A DNA stretch of 11,342 bases, from NCBI GenBank assembly GCA_023145315.1, contig JAGLEA010000132.1, forward strand, positions 1 through 11,342, read 5' to 3'. A model generated the notes under the pieces. That model ran no database searches. It was not told where the DNA came from and saw only the letters and a program-made list of their open reading frames with translations. The translations under genes and the position numbers were made by a program. This DNA comes from Psychrilyobacter sp. (GTDB taxonomy: Bacteria > Fusobacteriota > Fusobacteriia > Fusobacteriales > Fusobacteriaceae). Below are positions 1-7,770 of the stretch, piece after piece. Position 1 is the stretch's first letter. Every line of letters starts with the position of its first letter.

Positions 1-1419
1 GCCTCTCCAGGAGCAGCAGTTGGAAGAGTTTATTTCACATCTGAAAAAATCAAAGAAAATAAAGGTGGAATATTAGTAAGATTAGAAACTTCACCAGAAG
101 ATATTGAAGGTATGCACATTGCAGATGGAATATTAACTGTACGTGGAGGAATGACCTCTCATGCAGCAGTAGTAGCACGTGGAATGGGAAGATGTTGTAT
201 ATGTGGATGTGGATCACTAGAGTTAGACGAAGAGAGTAAAGAATTTAGAGTCGGAGATATTTTAGTGAAAGAAGGAGATTATATCTCACTAAATGGAAGT
301 ACCGGAAATATATATTTAGGAGAGTTGGAAAAAAGTGACTCAGGATTAACAAAGGAATTCAGAACGATCTTAGATTGGTCTGGTGAGATAGGAACTATGA
401 AAGTGTTAGCTAATGCTGACACACCTATGGATGCAAAAGTAGCATATGATTTTGGTGCAAATGGAATAGGGCTTTGTAGAACAGAACATATGTTTTTTGA
501 AGAGAGGAAGATAAATTTTGTTAGACAGATGATTCTTTCAGAAAATAAAATGGAAAGAATGAAAGCTTTAGAACATATATTACCACTTCAAAGATTAGAT
601 TTTGAAGGGATATTTATAGAGATGAAAGGAAATAGTGTGACGGTTAGATTAATCGATCCACCGCTACATGAATTTTTACCTCATGAATTAGAAGAAAAGA
701 AAAAACTTTCAAATAGTATGGGAATTAGTTTAGAAGATATAGAAAATAGAATGGAAAAATTAGAAGAAGTAAATCCAATGTTAGGGCACAGAGGATGTAG
801 ATTAGGGATTACATATCCAGAAATATACGAAATGCAAACTAGAGCAATAATAGAAGCAGCTATAGAGATTCAAAAAACAGGTATAGATGTCAAACCTGAA
901 ATAATGATTCCGTTAGTTGGAAAAGTAGAAGAATTAGGTTACTTAAGAGAGAAATTAGAGAAATTAGCAGATGAAATAATAATAGAATCAGAAGCTAAAC
1001 TAGAGTATAAAATAGGAACAATGATAGAAGTTCCTAGAGCATGTATAACAGCAGATGAAATAGCAGAAAAAGCTGATTTCTTTAGCTTTGGAACAAACGA
1101 TTTAACTCAAATAACATTTGGATATTCTAGAGATGATGCAGGAAAGTTTATATCTGATTATAAAGATAAAAAGATATTAGATGCAGATCCATTTGAGACA
1201 ATAGACGTTAAGGGTGTTGGAAAATTAATGAAAATGGCAACAACACTTGGAAGGGAGATAAAGAATGATCTTAAAATAGGAGTTTGTGGAGAGCACGGAG
1301 GAGATCCAAAAAGTATTGAATTTTTCCATTCAATAGGACTAGCTTATGTTAGTTGCTCACCATATAGAATCCCAATAGCAAAATTGTCAGTTGCTCAATG
1401 TGAGATAAAGAATAAATAA
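1..1419 (+). CDS. ppdK: Pyruvate, phosphate dikinase, C-terminal part (5' end outside window)
   Basis: The reading frame is open from the first base, so the gene starts upstream and the ATG at 112 is internal. The visible 472 residues are a little over half of a usual PPDK of about 870-880. PPDK is cytosolic and interconverts pyruvate + ATP + Pi with PEP + AMP + PPi. The fragment begins at the phosphohistidine domain: GGMTSHAAVVARGMG holds the phosphorylated His at fragment residue 54 (bases 160-162). The PEP/pyruvate-binding TIM barrel follows, with GLCRTEHMFF near residues 156-165, the family signature DFFSFGTNDLTQ (1075-1110), and the catalytic Cys in GVCGEHGGDP (1285-1287). The cysteine-rich stretch just after the His motif (GRCCICGC) fits PPDK better than PEP synthase. 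All key residues in this half are present. The nucleotide-grasp domain lies outside the window. A strong terminator 18 nt after the stop ends its transcript. Confidence 0.97.
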   Translation, partial: ASPGAAVGRVYFTSEKIKENKGGILVRLETSPEDIEGMHIADGILTVRGGMTSHAAVVARGMGRCCICGCGSLELDEESKEFRVGDILVKEGDYISLNGSTGNIYLGELEKSDSGLTKEFRTILDWSGEIGTMKVLANADTPMDAKVAYDFGANGIGLCRTEHMFFEERKINFVRQMILSENKMERMKALEHILPLQRLDFEGIFIEMKGNSVTVRLIDPPLHEFLPHELEEKKKLSNSMGISLEDIENRMEKLEEVNPMLGHRGCRLGITYPEIYEMQTRAIIEAAIEIQKTGIDVKPEIMIPLVGKVEELGYLREKLEKLADEIIIESEAKLEYKIGTMIEVPRACITADEIAEKADFFSFGTNDLTQITFGYSRDDAGKFISDYKDKKILDADPFETIDVKGVGKLMKMATTLGREIKNDLKIGVCGEHGGDPKSIEFFHSIGLAYVSCSPYRIPIAKLSVAQCEIKNK

Positions 1420-1436
1420 AAGTCTTATAATAAAAC

Positions 1437-1475
1437 AAAAAAGTCTATATAGAGATACTCTATATAGACTTTTTT
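1437..1475 (+). terminator. Intrinsic terminator of ppdK
   Basis: A 13-bp perfect stem (1442-1454 with 1458-1470) closes on a 3-nt loop. It is flanked by an A-run on the left and five T's on the right that extend the pairing and supply the U-tract. It lies 18 nt past the ppdK stop and upstream of the next promoter, so it separates the two transcription units. Confidence 0.93.
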
Positions 1476-1476
1476 C

Positions 1477-1505
1477 GTGATTAATTAGTTATTTTTTGTT
1501 ATACT
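1477..1505 (+). promoter_or_regulatory. Probable extended -10 promoter for the lipoprotein-psuG unit
   Basis: The string TGTTATACT (1497-1505) matches the extended -10 consensus TGnTATAAT with one mismatch. A weak -35-like GTGATT lies at 1477-1482 with 17-nt spacing. The expected start near 1512 would give a leader of about 35 nt before the ATG at 1548. It sits directly behind the ppdK terminator, where a new promoter is needed. The call rests on sequence match only. Confidence 0.55.
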
Positions 1506-1547
1506 ATGAATAAGAAAAAATAATATATTAAATTCTTTGGAGGAATT

Positions 1548-2699
1548 ATGAAAAAAATTAAATATCTAAGTATTCTATTAATAACCATGTTATTTATAGG
1601 ATGTAGTAATGCAGAGGAAAGAATGAATAGCAGGGCAATGTCGGAAATAGAAAGAGGAAATTTTATAAAAGCATCTTACTTGTTAAACAATGCTATTAAA
1701 ATTAATCCAGACTATTTAGATGGAGTAGTAAATTATAGAAATGTTTATCCTCGTGCTATTGATCAGGCAAATGAAAATGTAGAAGAATATAAAAAAGTTT
1801 CTGCTTATCAATTAGAAGCTTATTCATATGAAGATCTATTGAAGTTAAAAAACAACTATTATTATGCTGATCCTATAATTCATAGAAAATTAGGATTAAG
1901 TATAGAAATTCCTACTATAGAGGAGCTATATAAACTAAAATCAACAATGGGAGAAACTTACTACCTTGCAGGAAACGAATTAGAAAATAGAGAGCTAAAC
2001 AGAAACGAAAAAAGAGAAAGATATTATCTATATGAACGTGGTGTAGAACTATCTCCTAAGTATTTAGATATAGTAAATAGAAGAGAGGTTGCATATAAAG
2101 AAGCTCTAGTGAAAGCTATGTTTAAATTTTCTTCAAATACTCCCTATGCATCACGAAAGAGTTTAGCTATACAAATTAAAAGTGAAGTAGCTAAAGGAAG
2201 AAAAAAAAACCTTATTAGAATAATACCATTAGAAGAAAATACTTTTTATACAGCATGGCGAAATAGTGATTCAATTAGTAAGATAAATACAGGAATCGAA
2301 GTTAATATGAACTATATAACAAAAACTCCCGAATCTCTTCAAAGAAAGATTGTACCATTAACTTGGAATGAAGAATACATAGTTCAGACAAAAAAAGGTC
2401 CAGAAAAAAGAACAATAAAAAGAAATTACTTTAGATATGATTACTACAAATCGTCAAGTGTAGAGGTAAGTTTCACATATATTATGAAAGACTTATCTAC
2501 GGGAGAAATTATAGGCAGTGGTGATTTTAAAGGTATAGGAGGAGATAGTTATAGATGGTCAACATATAGTGGAAACATACCTAGTGGACAAGGTAGAAAT
2601 GGATATACAAGAAAATTAAGAAGTCAAAAAGAGTTAGAAAAAATAGCATTAGAAGATGCAATAACTAAGATATCAAAAGACATTTCTGAAAAGATATAA
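1548..2699 (+). CDS. Putative lipoprotein with TPR-like N-terminal part, unknown function
   Basis: This 383-residue protein begins with a typical lipoprotein signal: KK-rich n-region, hydrophobic core (residues 7-17) and a lipobox ending FIGC with the lipidated Cys at residue 19. It is therefore probably anchored in a membrane facing the periplasm or outer surface. Residues 31-59 (MSEIERGNFIKASYLLNNAI then KINPDYLDG) look like one TPR unit, and residues 134-176 like a second, weaker one. The C-terminal part (about 300-383) looks beta-rich around VEVSFTYIMKDLSTGEIIGS, followed by a helix, DAITKISKDI. I do not recognise the family. The ATG is chosen because TGGAGG (1538-1543) stands 4 nt upstream. 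The stop is only 20 nt before psuG, so the two are probably co-transcribed, but no functional link is evident. Confidence 0.85.
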   Translation: MKKIKYLSILLITMLFIGCSNAEERMNSRAMSEIERGNFIKASYLLNNAIKINPDYLDGVVNYRNVYPRAIDQANENVEEYKKVSAYQLEAYSYEDLLKLKNNYYYADPIIHRKLGLSIEIPTIEELYKLKSTMGETYYLAGNELENRELNRNEKRERYYLYERGVELSPKYLDIVNRREVAYKEALVKAMFKFSSNTPYASRKSLAIQIKSEVAKGRKKNLIRIIPLEENTFYTAWRNSDSISKINTGIEVNMNYITKTPESLQRKIVPLTWNEEYIVQTKKGPEKRTIKRNYFRYDYYKSSSVEVSFTYIMKDLSTGEIIGSGDFKGIGGDSYRWSTYSGNIPSGQGRNGYTRKLRSQKELEKIALEDAITKISKDISEKI

Positions 2700-2719
2700 T
2701 TAAATTTAAGGGGGATAGT

Positions 2720-3646
2720 ATGCTAGTATATGGAAAATATATTGATATAAGTAAAGAAGTTTTATTAGCTTTAGATTATGGAAAACCGGTAGTTGCCTTA
2801 GGGACAACGATAATATCCCATGAAATTCCTTATCCGTTAAATATAGAAGCTGCGCTAAATGTAGAAAAAATAATAAGGAAAGAAGGAGTAGTTCCAGCAA
2901 GTATAGCAATAATAGATGGAAGAGTGAAAGTTGGATTAACAAAAGATGAGCTAGAATATATAGCAAATCCCAAAAACAAGATAATAAAAACAAGTAGAAG
3001 AGATATACCAACAGTAATTGCAAAAAAACTAGATGGATCAACAACCGTTGCTTCTACTATGATAATGGCAGATACAGCTGGCATAAAAATAATGATAAGT
3101 GGTGGAATTGGTGGAGTTCATAGAGGAGCTTCAGAAACATTTGACATATCAGCAGACTTAGAGGAATTGGAAAAAACTGATGTAGCAGTAGTGTGCTCGG
3201 GAATTAAACCAATTTTGGATATCAGATTAACTTTGGAGCTCTTAGAGACTAAGGGAGTTCCAGTAATTGGATATAAAACTAAAGTTTTACCAACTTACTT
3301 CACAAGAACAAGTGAGTATAAAGTGGATTCAAATATTGAGAGTGTAGAAGAACTCGCAAACGCTATAAAAGCAAAATGGGATTTAGATCTTCGAGGTGGA
3401 GTGGTAATAGCAAATCCAATACCTAAAGAATTTGAGATGGATTATGATGTTATTAACTTAGCCATAGAAAAAGCTATAGAAAAATCTATAAAGTTAGAAA
3501 TAAAAGGAAATATGAGTACTCAATTTTTACAAGAAGAAATAAGAAAGTTAACTAATGGGGAATCGTTGAAATCAAGTATTAAGTTACTTTATAACAATGC
3601 TAGATTATCTGCAAAATTAGCTAGAGAATATTCTAAATTAGATTAA
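2720..3646 (+). CDS. psuG: Pseudouridine-5'-phosphate glycosidase
   Basis: The enzyme reversibly splits pseudouridine 5'-phosphate into uracil and ribose 5-phosphate in the cytosol, the second step of pseudouridine salvage. The 308-residue length matches the family (E. coli YeiN is about 312). Family blocks are clear: VVALGTTIISHEIPYP (Glu35 in the position of the active-site Glu), VPASIAIIDGRVKVGL, SRRDIPTVIAKKLDGSTTVA, ISGGIGGVHRGASETFDISADL (His134, Asp146), and CSGIKPILDIRLTLE, with Lys163 at the place of the Lys that forms the covalent sugar intermediate. AAGGGGG (2708-2714) precedes the start by 5 nt. The usual partner, pseudouridine kinase psuK, is absent from both sides. It must be elsewhere in the genome, or PΨ is taken from another source. 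The gene ends 11 nt before a terminator. Confidence 0.96.
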   Translation: MLVYGKYIDISKEVLLALDYGKPVVALGTTIISHEIPYPLNIEAALNVEKIIRKEGVVPASIAIIDGRVKVGLTKDELEYIANPKNKIIKTSRRDIPTVIAKKLDGSTTVASTMIMADTAGIKIMISGGIGGVHRGASETFDISADLEELEKTDVAVVCSGIKPILDIRLTLELLETKGVPVIGYKTKVLPTYFTRTSEYKVDSNIESVEELANAIKAKWDLDLRGGVVIANPIPKEFEMDYDVINLAIEKAIEKSIKLEIKGNMSTQFLQEEIRKLTNGESLKSSIKLLYNNARLSAKLAREYSKLD

Positions 3647-3657
3647 TCATAGGTATG

Positions 3658-3694
3658 AAAAAAGGAGCTTCTACATGAGATTCTCCTTTTTTTT
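3658..3694. terminator. Shared terminator between psuG and the convergent small gene
   Basis: An A6 run (3658-3663) and GGAG (3664-3667) pair with CTCC (3683-3686) and a T8 run (3687-3694). Inside, after a 2x2 mismatch, TCT pairs with AGA around a 5-nt loop. Read on + it ends in U8, on - in U6, and it lies between two converging genes, so it probably stops both. The GC part is short and interrupted, so efficiency may be moderate. Confidence 0.78.
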
Positions 3695-3704
3695 GTATTT
3701 TAAT

Positions 3705-4016
3705 TTACATATGAATAATAAAAAAACTTCTACCTTTAACCTTAAATTCTACAGGTTTTCTCTCTCTGACTTTTTTAAATTTTGTATGAGTATATCTTTT
3801 CACCATTTTTTGAGGATAATCCTCAGCTTTCCTTCTACTCATTGTGACAATTGTATTTATAACTTCAGATTTTTTATTACTAACTAAATAATCCTCATTC
3901 ATACAAGTAAATAAAACACCTTTATATATAGGGTCACCTTTTATTTGCTTGAAGTTAATACTTTTACCTAATTTTTCATTGATATATAACCCTAAGGCCA
4001 TCATTCTTTCTTTCAT
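3705..4016 (-). CDS. Small basic hypothetical protein (103 aa)
   Basis: I do not recognise this protein. It is 103 residues long and strongly basic (24 Lys/Arg against 10 Asp/Glu), with the positive charge concentrated from residue 61 on (SRRKAEDYPQKMVKRYTHTK and KKVRERKP). There is no signal peptide or obvious membrane segment. The single Cys is at residue 38. The charge pattern would suit a nucleic-acid or ribosome contact, but that is inference only. It is judged real because a full AAAGGAGG (4023-4030 on the - strand) lies 6 nt before the ATG, and because the frame fits exactly between two terminators. It begins only 19 nt after the pyrG terminator palindrome, leaving little room for its own promoter, so it may depend on read-through from pyrG. 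A small opposing frame at 3675-3887 has no such support. Confidence 0.8.
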   Translation of the reverse strand: MKERMMALGLYINEKLGKSINFKQIKGDPIYKGVLFTCMNEDYLVSNKKSEVINTIVTMSRRKAEDYPQKMVKRYTHTKFKKVRERKPVEFKVKGRSFFIIHM

Positions 4017-4034
4017 ATTTTTCCTCCTTTAGAT

Positions 4035-4067
4035 AAAAATTTGGTTGAGATATCTCAACCAAATTTT
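4035..4067 (-). terminator. pyrG terminator, 32-bp perfect palindrome
   Basis: Bases 4036-4067 are a perfect inverted repeat centred on GAGATATCTC. On the - strand the stem is followed by U5 (complement of 4035-4039), which makes an intrinsic terminator 7 nt after the pyrG stop. On the + strand the tail is only the last four T's of the arm, so it is weaker in that direction. The start codon of the small downstream gene is 19 nt further on. Confidence 0.85.
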
Positions 4068-4074
4068 AAAGAAA

Positions 4075-5670
4075 TTATTTTTTAGTTCTTGCAAATGAAG
4101 CTTTGATCAATCCACTAAATAATGGATGTGGTCTATTAGGCCTAGTTTTAAATTCAGGATGAAATTGTCCTGCGATAAAGTAAGGATGATCCTTAATTTC
4201 TACAATCTCTGCTAATCTTCCATCAGGAGAAGCACCAGAAATTATTAGTCCTGCCTTTTCCATAGATTCTTTGAATTCATTATTAAATTCAAATCTATGT
4301 CTATGTCTTTCATAGATTAATTCCTCACCATACAGTTCACGAGCTAGTGTACCTTCCCTTAATTTACAAGGGTATAGTCCTAATCTCATAGTTCCACCCA
4401 TGTCAACGCCTTTTTGATCTGGCATGATATCGATTACAGGGTGAGTAGTATTAGGTTCAAATTCAGCAGAATGGGCATCTTCCCATCCCATTATATTTCT
4501 TGCATATTCAATTACTGCAGATTGCATACCAAGACATACTCCTAAGAAAGGAATTTTATTTTCCCTTGCATATTGAATAACGTCAATTTTTCCTTGAACT
4601 CCACGAGTTCCAAATCCACCAGGAACTAAGATACCATCAAAACCTTCTAAATCTTTTAAATCAAGATTTTCAGCTTGAATATAGCTAACTTCAGCATCGA
4701 TATCTTGGTGATATCCAGCATGTTTTATAGACTCATCAATAGATATATATGCATCCTTTAATTCAACATATTTTCCAATTACAGCAATTTTAACCTTTTT
4801 AGAAGGGTTTTTAATTCTATCTACCATGGCTTTCCATTCGGTAAGTGCAGGTTTCTTATTTTCAACTCCTAATTGCTTACATACAACATCTGCAAGTCCA
4901 TTAGCTTCTAAATTTAGAGGTACTTCGTATATTGTAGGAGCATCTATACATTCTATGACTGCATCTTTTTCTAAGTCACAGAAAAGTGATAATTTCTCTT
5001 TTAATGATTGAGGTAGTGTATGCTCAGTTCTACAAACTAAGACATTGGGTCTAATACCTAATGACATAAGTTGTTTCACCGAATGTTGTGCTGGCTTTGA
5101 TTTAAGTTCTCCTGCAGCTCTTAGATATGGAACTAATGCACAATGGACATATAGTACATTTTCACGACCAACATCATATCTAAATTGTCTGATAGCTTCT
5201 AAGAAAGGTGTTGACTCAATATCTCCAACAGTTCCACCAATTTCAGTAATAACGAAGTCAGAGTTAACTTCCTTTCCAACTATCTCAATTCTTGATTTAA
5301 TTTCATTAGTAATATGTGGGATAACTTGTACAGTCTTTCCTAAATACTCCCCTTTTCTTTCCTTATTGATAACAGTTTGATAGATTCTACCTGTTGTAAC
5401 ACTACTGTATTTAGTAAGGTTTTGGTCAATAAATCTTTCATAATGTCCTAGATCTAAGTCAGTTTCTGCTCCATCATCGGTAACAAAAACTTCACCATGT
5501 TCATATGGATTCATTGTTCCAGGATCTACATTGATATATGGATCAAATTTTTGTATTGTAACAGAGTGTCCTCTCTCTTCTAATAATCTACCTAGAGATG
5601 CTGCAACGATTCCTTTTCCTAAAGACGAAACCACACCACCTGTGACAAAAATATACTTAGTTTGCTTCAT
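4075..5670 (-). CDS. pyrG: CTP synthase (glutamine-hydrolysing)
   Basis: It makes CTP from UTP, ATP and glutamine, the last step of de novo pyrimidine nucleotide synthesis, in the cytosol. The 531 residues match the usual length (about 535-545). The N-terminal synthetase domain (1-270) opens with IFVTGGVVSSLGKGIVAASL, then KFDPYINVDPGTMNPYEHGE and ETDLDLGHYERF. The C-terminal class-I glutamine amidotransferase domain (about 295-525) has the oxyanion strand VPGGFGTRG (349-357), nucleophile Cys379 in FLGVCLGMQ, and His504/Glu506 in GQFHPEF, so both half-reactions should work. AGGAGGAG (5676-5683) sits 5 nt before the ATG. The leader upstream contains an intrinsic terminator, so expression is probably controlled by attenuation. 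recQ lies upstream on the same strand, 169 nt away. Confidence 0.98.
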   Translation of the reverse strand: MKQTKYIFVTGGVVSSLGKGIVAASLGRLLEERGHSVTIQKFDPYINVDPGTMNPYEHGEVFVTDDGAETDLDLGHYERFIDQNLTKYSSVTTGRIYQTVINKERKGEYLGKTVQVIPHITNEIKSRIEIVGKEVNSDFVITEIGGTVGDIESTPFLEAIRQFRYDVGRENVLYVHCALVPYLRAAGELKSKPAQHSVKQLMSLGIRPNVLVCRTEHTLPQSLKEKLSLFCDLEKDAVIECIDAPTIYEVPLNLEANGLADVVCKQLGVENKKPALTEWKAMVDRIKNPSKKVKIAVIGKYVELKDAYISIDESIKHAGYHQDIDAEVSYIQAENLDLKDLEGFDGILVPGGFGTRGVQGKIDVIQYARENKIPFLGVCLGMQSAVIEYARNIMGWEDAHSAEFEPNTTHPVIDIMPDQKGVDMGGTMRLGLYPCKLREGTLARELYGEELIYERHRHRFEFNNEFKESMEKAGLIISGASPDGRLAEIVEIKDHPYFIAGQFHPEFKTRPNRPHPLFSGLIKASFARTKK

Positions 5671-5703
5671 AAAAACTCCTCCTAAAACGAATAGATCTAA
5701 TAT

Positions 5704-5747
5704 AAAAAAAAGGCGAAAAAAAAAACCGTAGCTTTAATAATTCGCCT
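5704..5747 (-). terminator. Leader terminator (candidate attenuator) of pyrG
   Basis: On the - strand AGGCGAA (5747-5741) pairs with TTCGCCT (5717-5711) across a 23-nt loop and is followed at once by T7 (5710-5704). This is an intrinsic terminator 33 nt upstream of the pyrG start codon. The loop ends in part of a T10 run (5725-5716). Little room is left between it and the ribosome binding site for a good promoter, so the pyrG message probably has to pass it. That fits attenuation, as known for pyrG in Bacillus, but here the mechanism is inferred. It could alternatively be the end of the recQ operon. Confidence 0.7.
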
Positions 5748-5750
5748 ATA

Positions 5751-5780
5751 ATAATATTTTTTTACAGATATAACTGCTAA
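5751..5780 (-). promoter_or_regulatory. pyrG: Candidate pyrG promoter, proximal
   Basis: On the - strand TTAGCA (5780-5775) and TATTAT (5756-5751) are 18 nt apart. Initiation at the GG of 5746/5745 would make the 5' end of the RNA coincide with the 5' arm of the leader hairpin and give an initially transcribed GGC. It is a weaker promoter match than the distal candidate, and the two are alternatives. Confidence 0.3.
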
Positions 5781-5792
5781 TTTACTTATGTA

Positions 5793-5821
5793 AGTATACA
5801 GGAATAAATAAAAAAAAGCAA
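5793..5821 (-). promoter_or_regulatory. pyrG: Candidate pyrG promoter, distal
   Basis: On the - strand TTGCTT (5821-5816) and TATACT (5798-5793) are separated by 17 nt, with a match of 3/6 to the -35 and 5/6 to the -10 consensus. A start near 5786 would place the whole hairpin inside a leader of about 115 nt. The -10 overlaps a short palindrome (5783-5796). Confidence 0.45.
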
Positions 5822-5839
5822 CCTATTTTTAAACATACA

Positions 5840-7762
5840 TTACTTTTTTTTCATAAAAATTTCTTTTATTGCTTGAGATAAAACTTCTAATTCAACATCT
5901 ATTCCCAGGTTATCTTTAAAAATCTTTATCTTATCTAAAAATAAAGATTCTTCATTACTGACTACTTTCTCTTTTTTGTTTCTCTTTTTCTTACCAGCTT
6001 CTAAAATTAAAAGCTCTAAAAATTCTTTACCATAGTTATCAAATTTCTGATTTCCAATTCCTTTTATTTTCAGCATTTCCCATCTATTAATAGGTTTTTT
6101 GTCTGCTAATTCCATCAAAGTAACATCAGAAAATAGAACATATGGTGCAATACCTTCTTTTTTAGCAATTTGATTTCTTTTAGCATTTAATTTTTCAAAG
6201 ATAGGGTTTTCGTAGTAGTCAAAAGAAACAATCTCATTTGTTTTACGTAAAACTTTTATATTTTCTTTAAGAACATCATATGATTTTTCATTTAATTTAA
6301 GGACAGGATAAGATCCTGCAGTTTGATCTATGTAACCTTCAGAAATCAGGTAATTAAGTAGCTCTTCTAATGTTTTTTTATTATAGTCTTTAAAAATTCC
6401 AAAAGTAGAAATCTTATCCAATCCTTTTCTCTGTACTTTTTCGTTAGTTATACCTAAGAGGATTTGTATTAGCATTTTAACACCAATATTTTCTTTAGCT
6501 CGACCAATGCATGATATGATTTTTTGAGCATCGATAGTATTATCTTTTACATCTTTTAATCCAATACAATTACTACAATTGCCACAGTAATTTTTTATCC
6601 TTCTATCACCAAAATATTTTAATGTATATTCTCGTAGACAAGATTTAATTTCAGTATATGCAACCATTTTATCAAGTTTAGAGAGTTTACTTTTTTTTAG
6701 TTCAGGTGAAAGATCTTTATTTACATCAATAAAAAACTCTTGAGTACTAATATCTTCGGGATAAAACATTAAGATACATTCGGCTTGTCCCCCATCACGT
6801 CCACTTCTACCAGCTTCTTGATAATAGCTTTCTATATCTTTTGGAATGTTTCTGTGGATAACAAAACGAACATTTGATTTGTCAATTCCCATTCCAAAAG
6901 CATTTGTTGCTATCATTATACGGATATCACCATTAATAAATTTATTTTGATAGTTGTGCCTATCTTCGTCACTTAATCCAGCATGATATTTTCCTACACT
7001 AAATCGTTTTAGTCTAAGATATGCAAATAAATTGTCAACTTCCTTCCGTGTAGAAGCGTATATAACTCCCGGAGCTCCTCTATGTTTATCTAGATATTCA
7101 ACTAAAAATGATTCAGGATCTTCATTTTTAACAACCTTGAAGAATAAATTTTTCCTATCAAATCCACCAACAAATACCTTTGGATTTCTCATATCTAATA
7201 AATTGATTATATCTTCTTTAACTTTAGGAGTGGCAGTAGCCGTGAAAGCTGTAATTTGTATATTCTGTTCTAGTTGTTCAATAAATCTAGGAATTTCAAG
7301 ATATGATTTTCTAAAATCATGACCCCATTGGGAAATACAATGAGCTTCATCAACCGCTATCATACTGATATTTATACTTTTCAAAAGGTGAACGAATTTA
7401 GCATTTAACAGTTTTTCAGGAGCAATATATAGAAGTTTTAATTGATTAGTTCTTAGTTTACGAACTGTTTTAATATATTCTTCTTTTGAAAGAGAACTAT
7501 TTATAAAAGCAGCAGGTATTTTAGAAACTTTGAGAGCATCAACTTGATCTTTCATAAGAGATATTAGTGGTGAAATGACAATAGTTAGTTTAGGAGATAA
7601 AAGTGCTGGTATTTGATAACATATAGATTTACCACTACCAGTTGGAATTACTCCTAAAAGGTTTCTACCATCTAAAATAGAGGAGATTATCTCCTCTTGA
7701 TTAGTTCTAAATTTTTTATATCCAAAATATTTAAATAGTATCTCTTCAGCTGTTTTTAACAT
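5840..7762 (-). CDS. recQ: ATP-dependent DNA helicase RecQ
   Basis: RecQ is a 3'-5' DNA helicase of recombination and repair. The order is canonical over 640 residues. RecA-like domain 1 has the FGYKKFRTNQEEII region that binds adenine, Walker A IPTGSGKS (39-46), DEAH (138-141) leading into the aromatic-rich loop CISQWGHDFR, and TAFTATAT (171-178). Domain 2 has GVIYASTRKE, IMIATNAFGMGIDK and arginine-finger motif VI QEAGRSGRDG (315-324). A zinc site is formed by Cys375, Cys393, Cys396 and Cys399, followed by the winged helix (about 405-500). A single HRDC domain spans about 515-590 (IKGIGNQKFDNYG), then a Lys-rich tail of about 50 residues. All catalytic and zinc residues are present. The AGGAG of its ribosome binding site (7775-7771) overlaps the TAG stop of mscS, and the start lies 11 nt after that stop, so translation is probably coupled. 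Confidence 0.97.
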   Translation of the reverse strand: MLKTAEEILFKYFGYKKFRTNQEEIISSILDGRNLLGVIPTGSGKSICYQIPALLSPKLTIVISPLISLMKDQVDALKVSKIPAAFINSSLSKEEYIKTVRKLRTNQLKLLYIAPEKLLNAKFVHLLKSINISMIAVDEAHCISQWGHDFRKSYLEIPRFIEQLEQNIQITAFTATATPKVKEDIINLLDMRNPKVFVGGFDRKNLFFKVVKNEDPESFLVEYLDKHRGAPGVIYASTRKEVDNLFAYLRLKRFSVGKYHAGLSDEDRHNYQNKFINGDIRIMIATNAFGMGIDKSNVRFVIHRNIPKDIESYYQEAGRSGRDGGQAECILMFYPEDISTQEFFIDVNKDLSPELKKSKLSKLDKMVAYTEIKSCLREYTLKYFGDRRIKNYCGNCSNCIGLKDVKDNTIDAQKIISCIGRAKENIGVKMLIQILLGITNEKVQRKGLDKISTFGIFKDYNKKTLEELLNYLISEGYIDQTAGSYPVLKLNEKSYDVLKENIKVLRKTNEIVSFDYYENPIFEKLNAKRNQIAKKEGIAPYVLFSDVTLMELADKKPINRWEMLKIKGIGNQKFDNYGKEFLELLILEAGKKKRNKKEKVVSNEESLFLDKIKIFKDNLGIDVELEVLSQAIKEIFMKKK

Positions 7763-7770
7763 AACAATAT

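Noticed and set aside
2706..3044. 112-codon open frame on the - strand, Leu-rich
   Set aside because: It lies wholly opposite psuG, has no ribosome binding site of note, and its Leu/Tyr-rich composition is what the antisense of an AT-rich gene gives. The 84-codon frame at 2830-3084 is rejected for the same reason.
3675..3887. 70-codon open frame on the + strand
   Set aside because: It begins inside the shared terminator and is antisense to the small basic gene, which has a much better ribosome binding site and position.
5045..5380. Open frames on the + strand within pyrG (also 4826-5011 and 5531-5731)
   Set aside because: They are antisense to a fully conserved pyrG frame and have no initiation signals.
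5783..5796. Palindrome TACTTATGTAAGTA upstream of pyrG, possible operator
   Set aside because: It has only 6-bp AT-rich arms in an AT-rich spacer. It overlaps a possible -10, but there is no second copy and no known consensus match, so it is not called as a feature. It also lacks a U-tract and so is not the recQ terminator.
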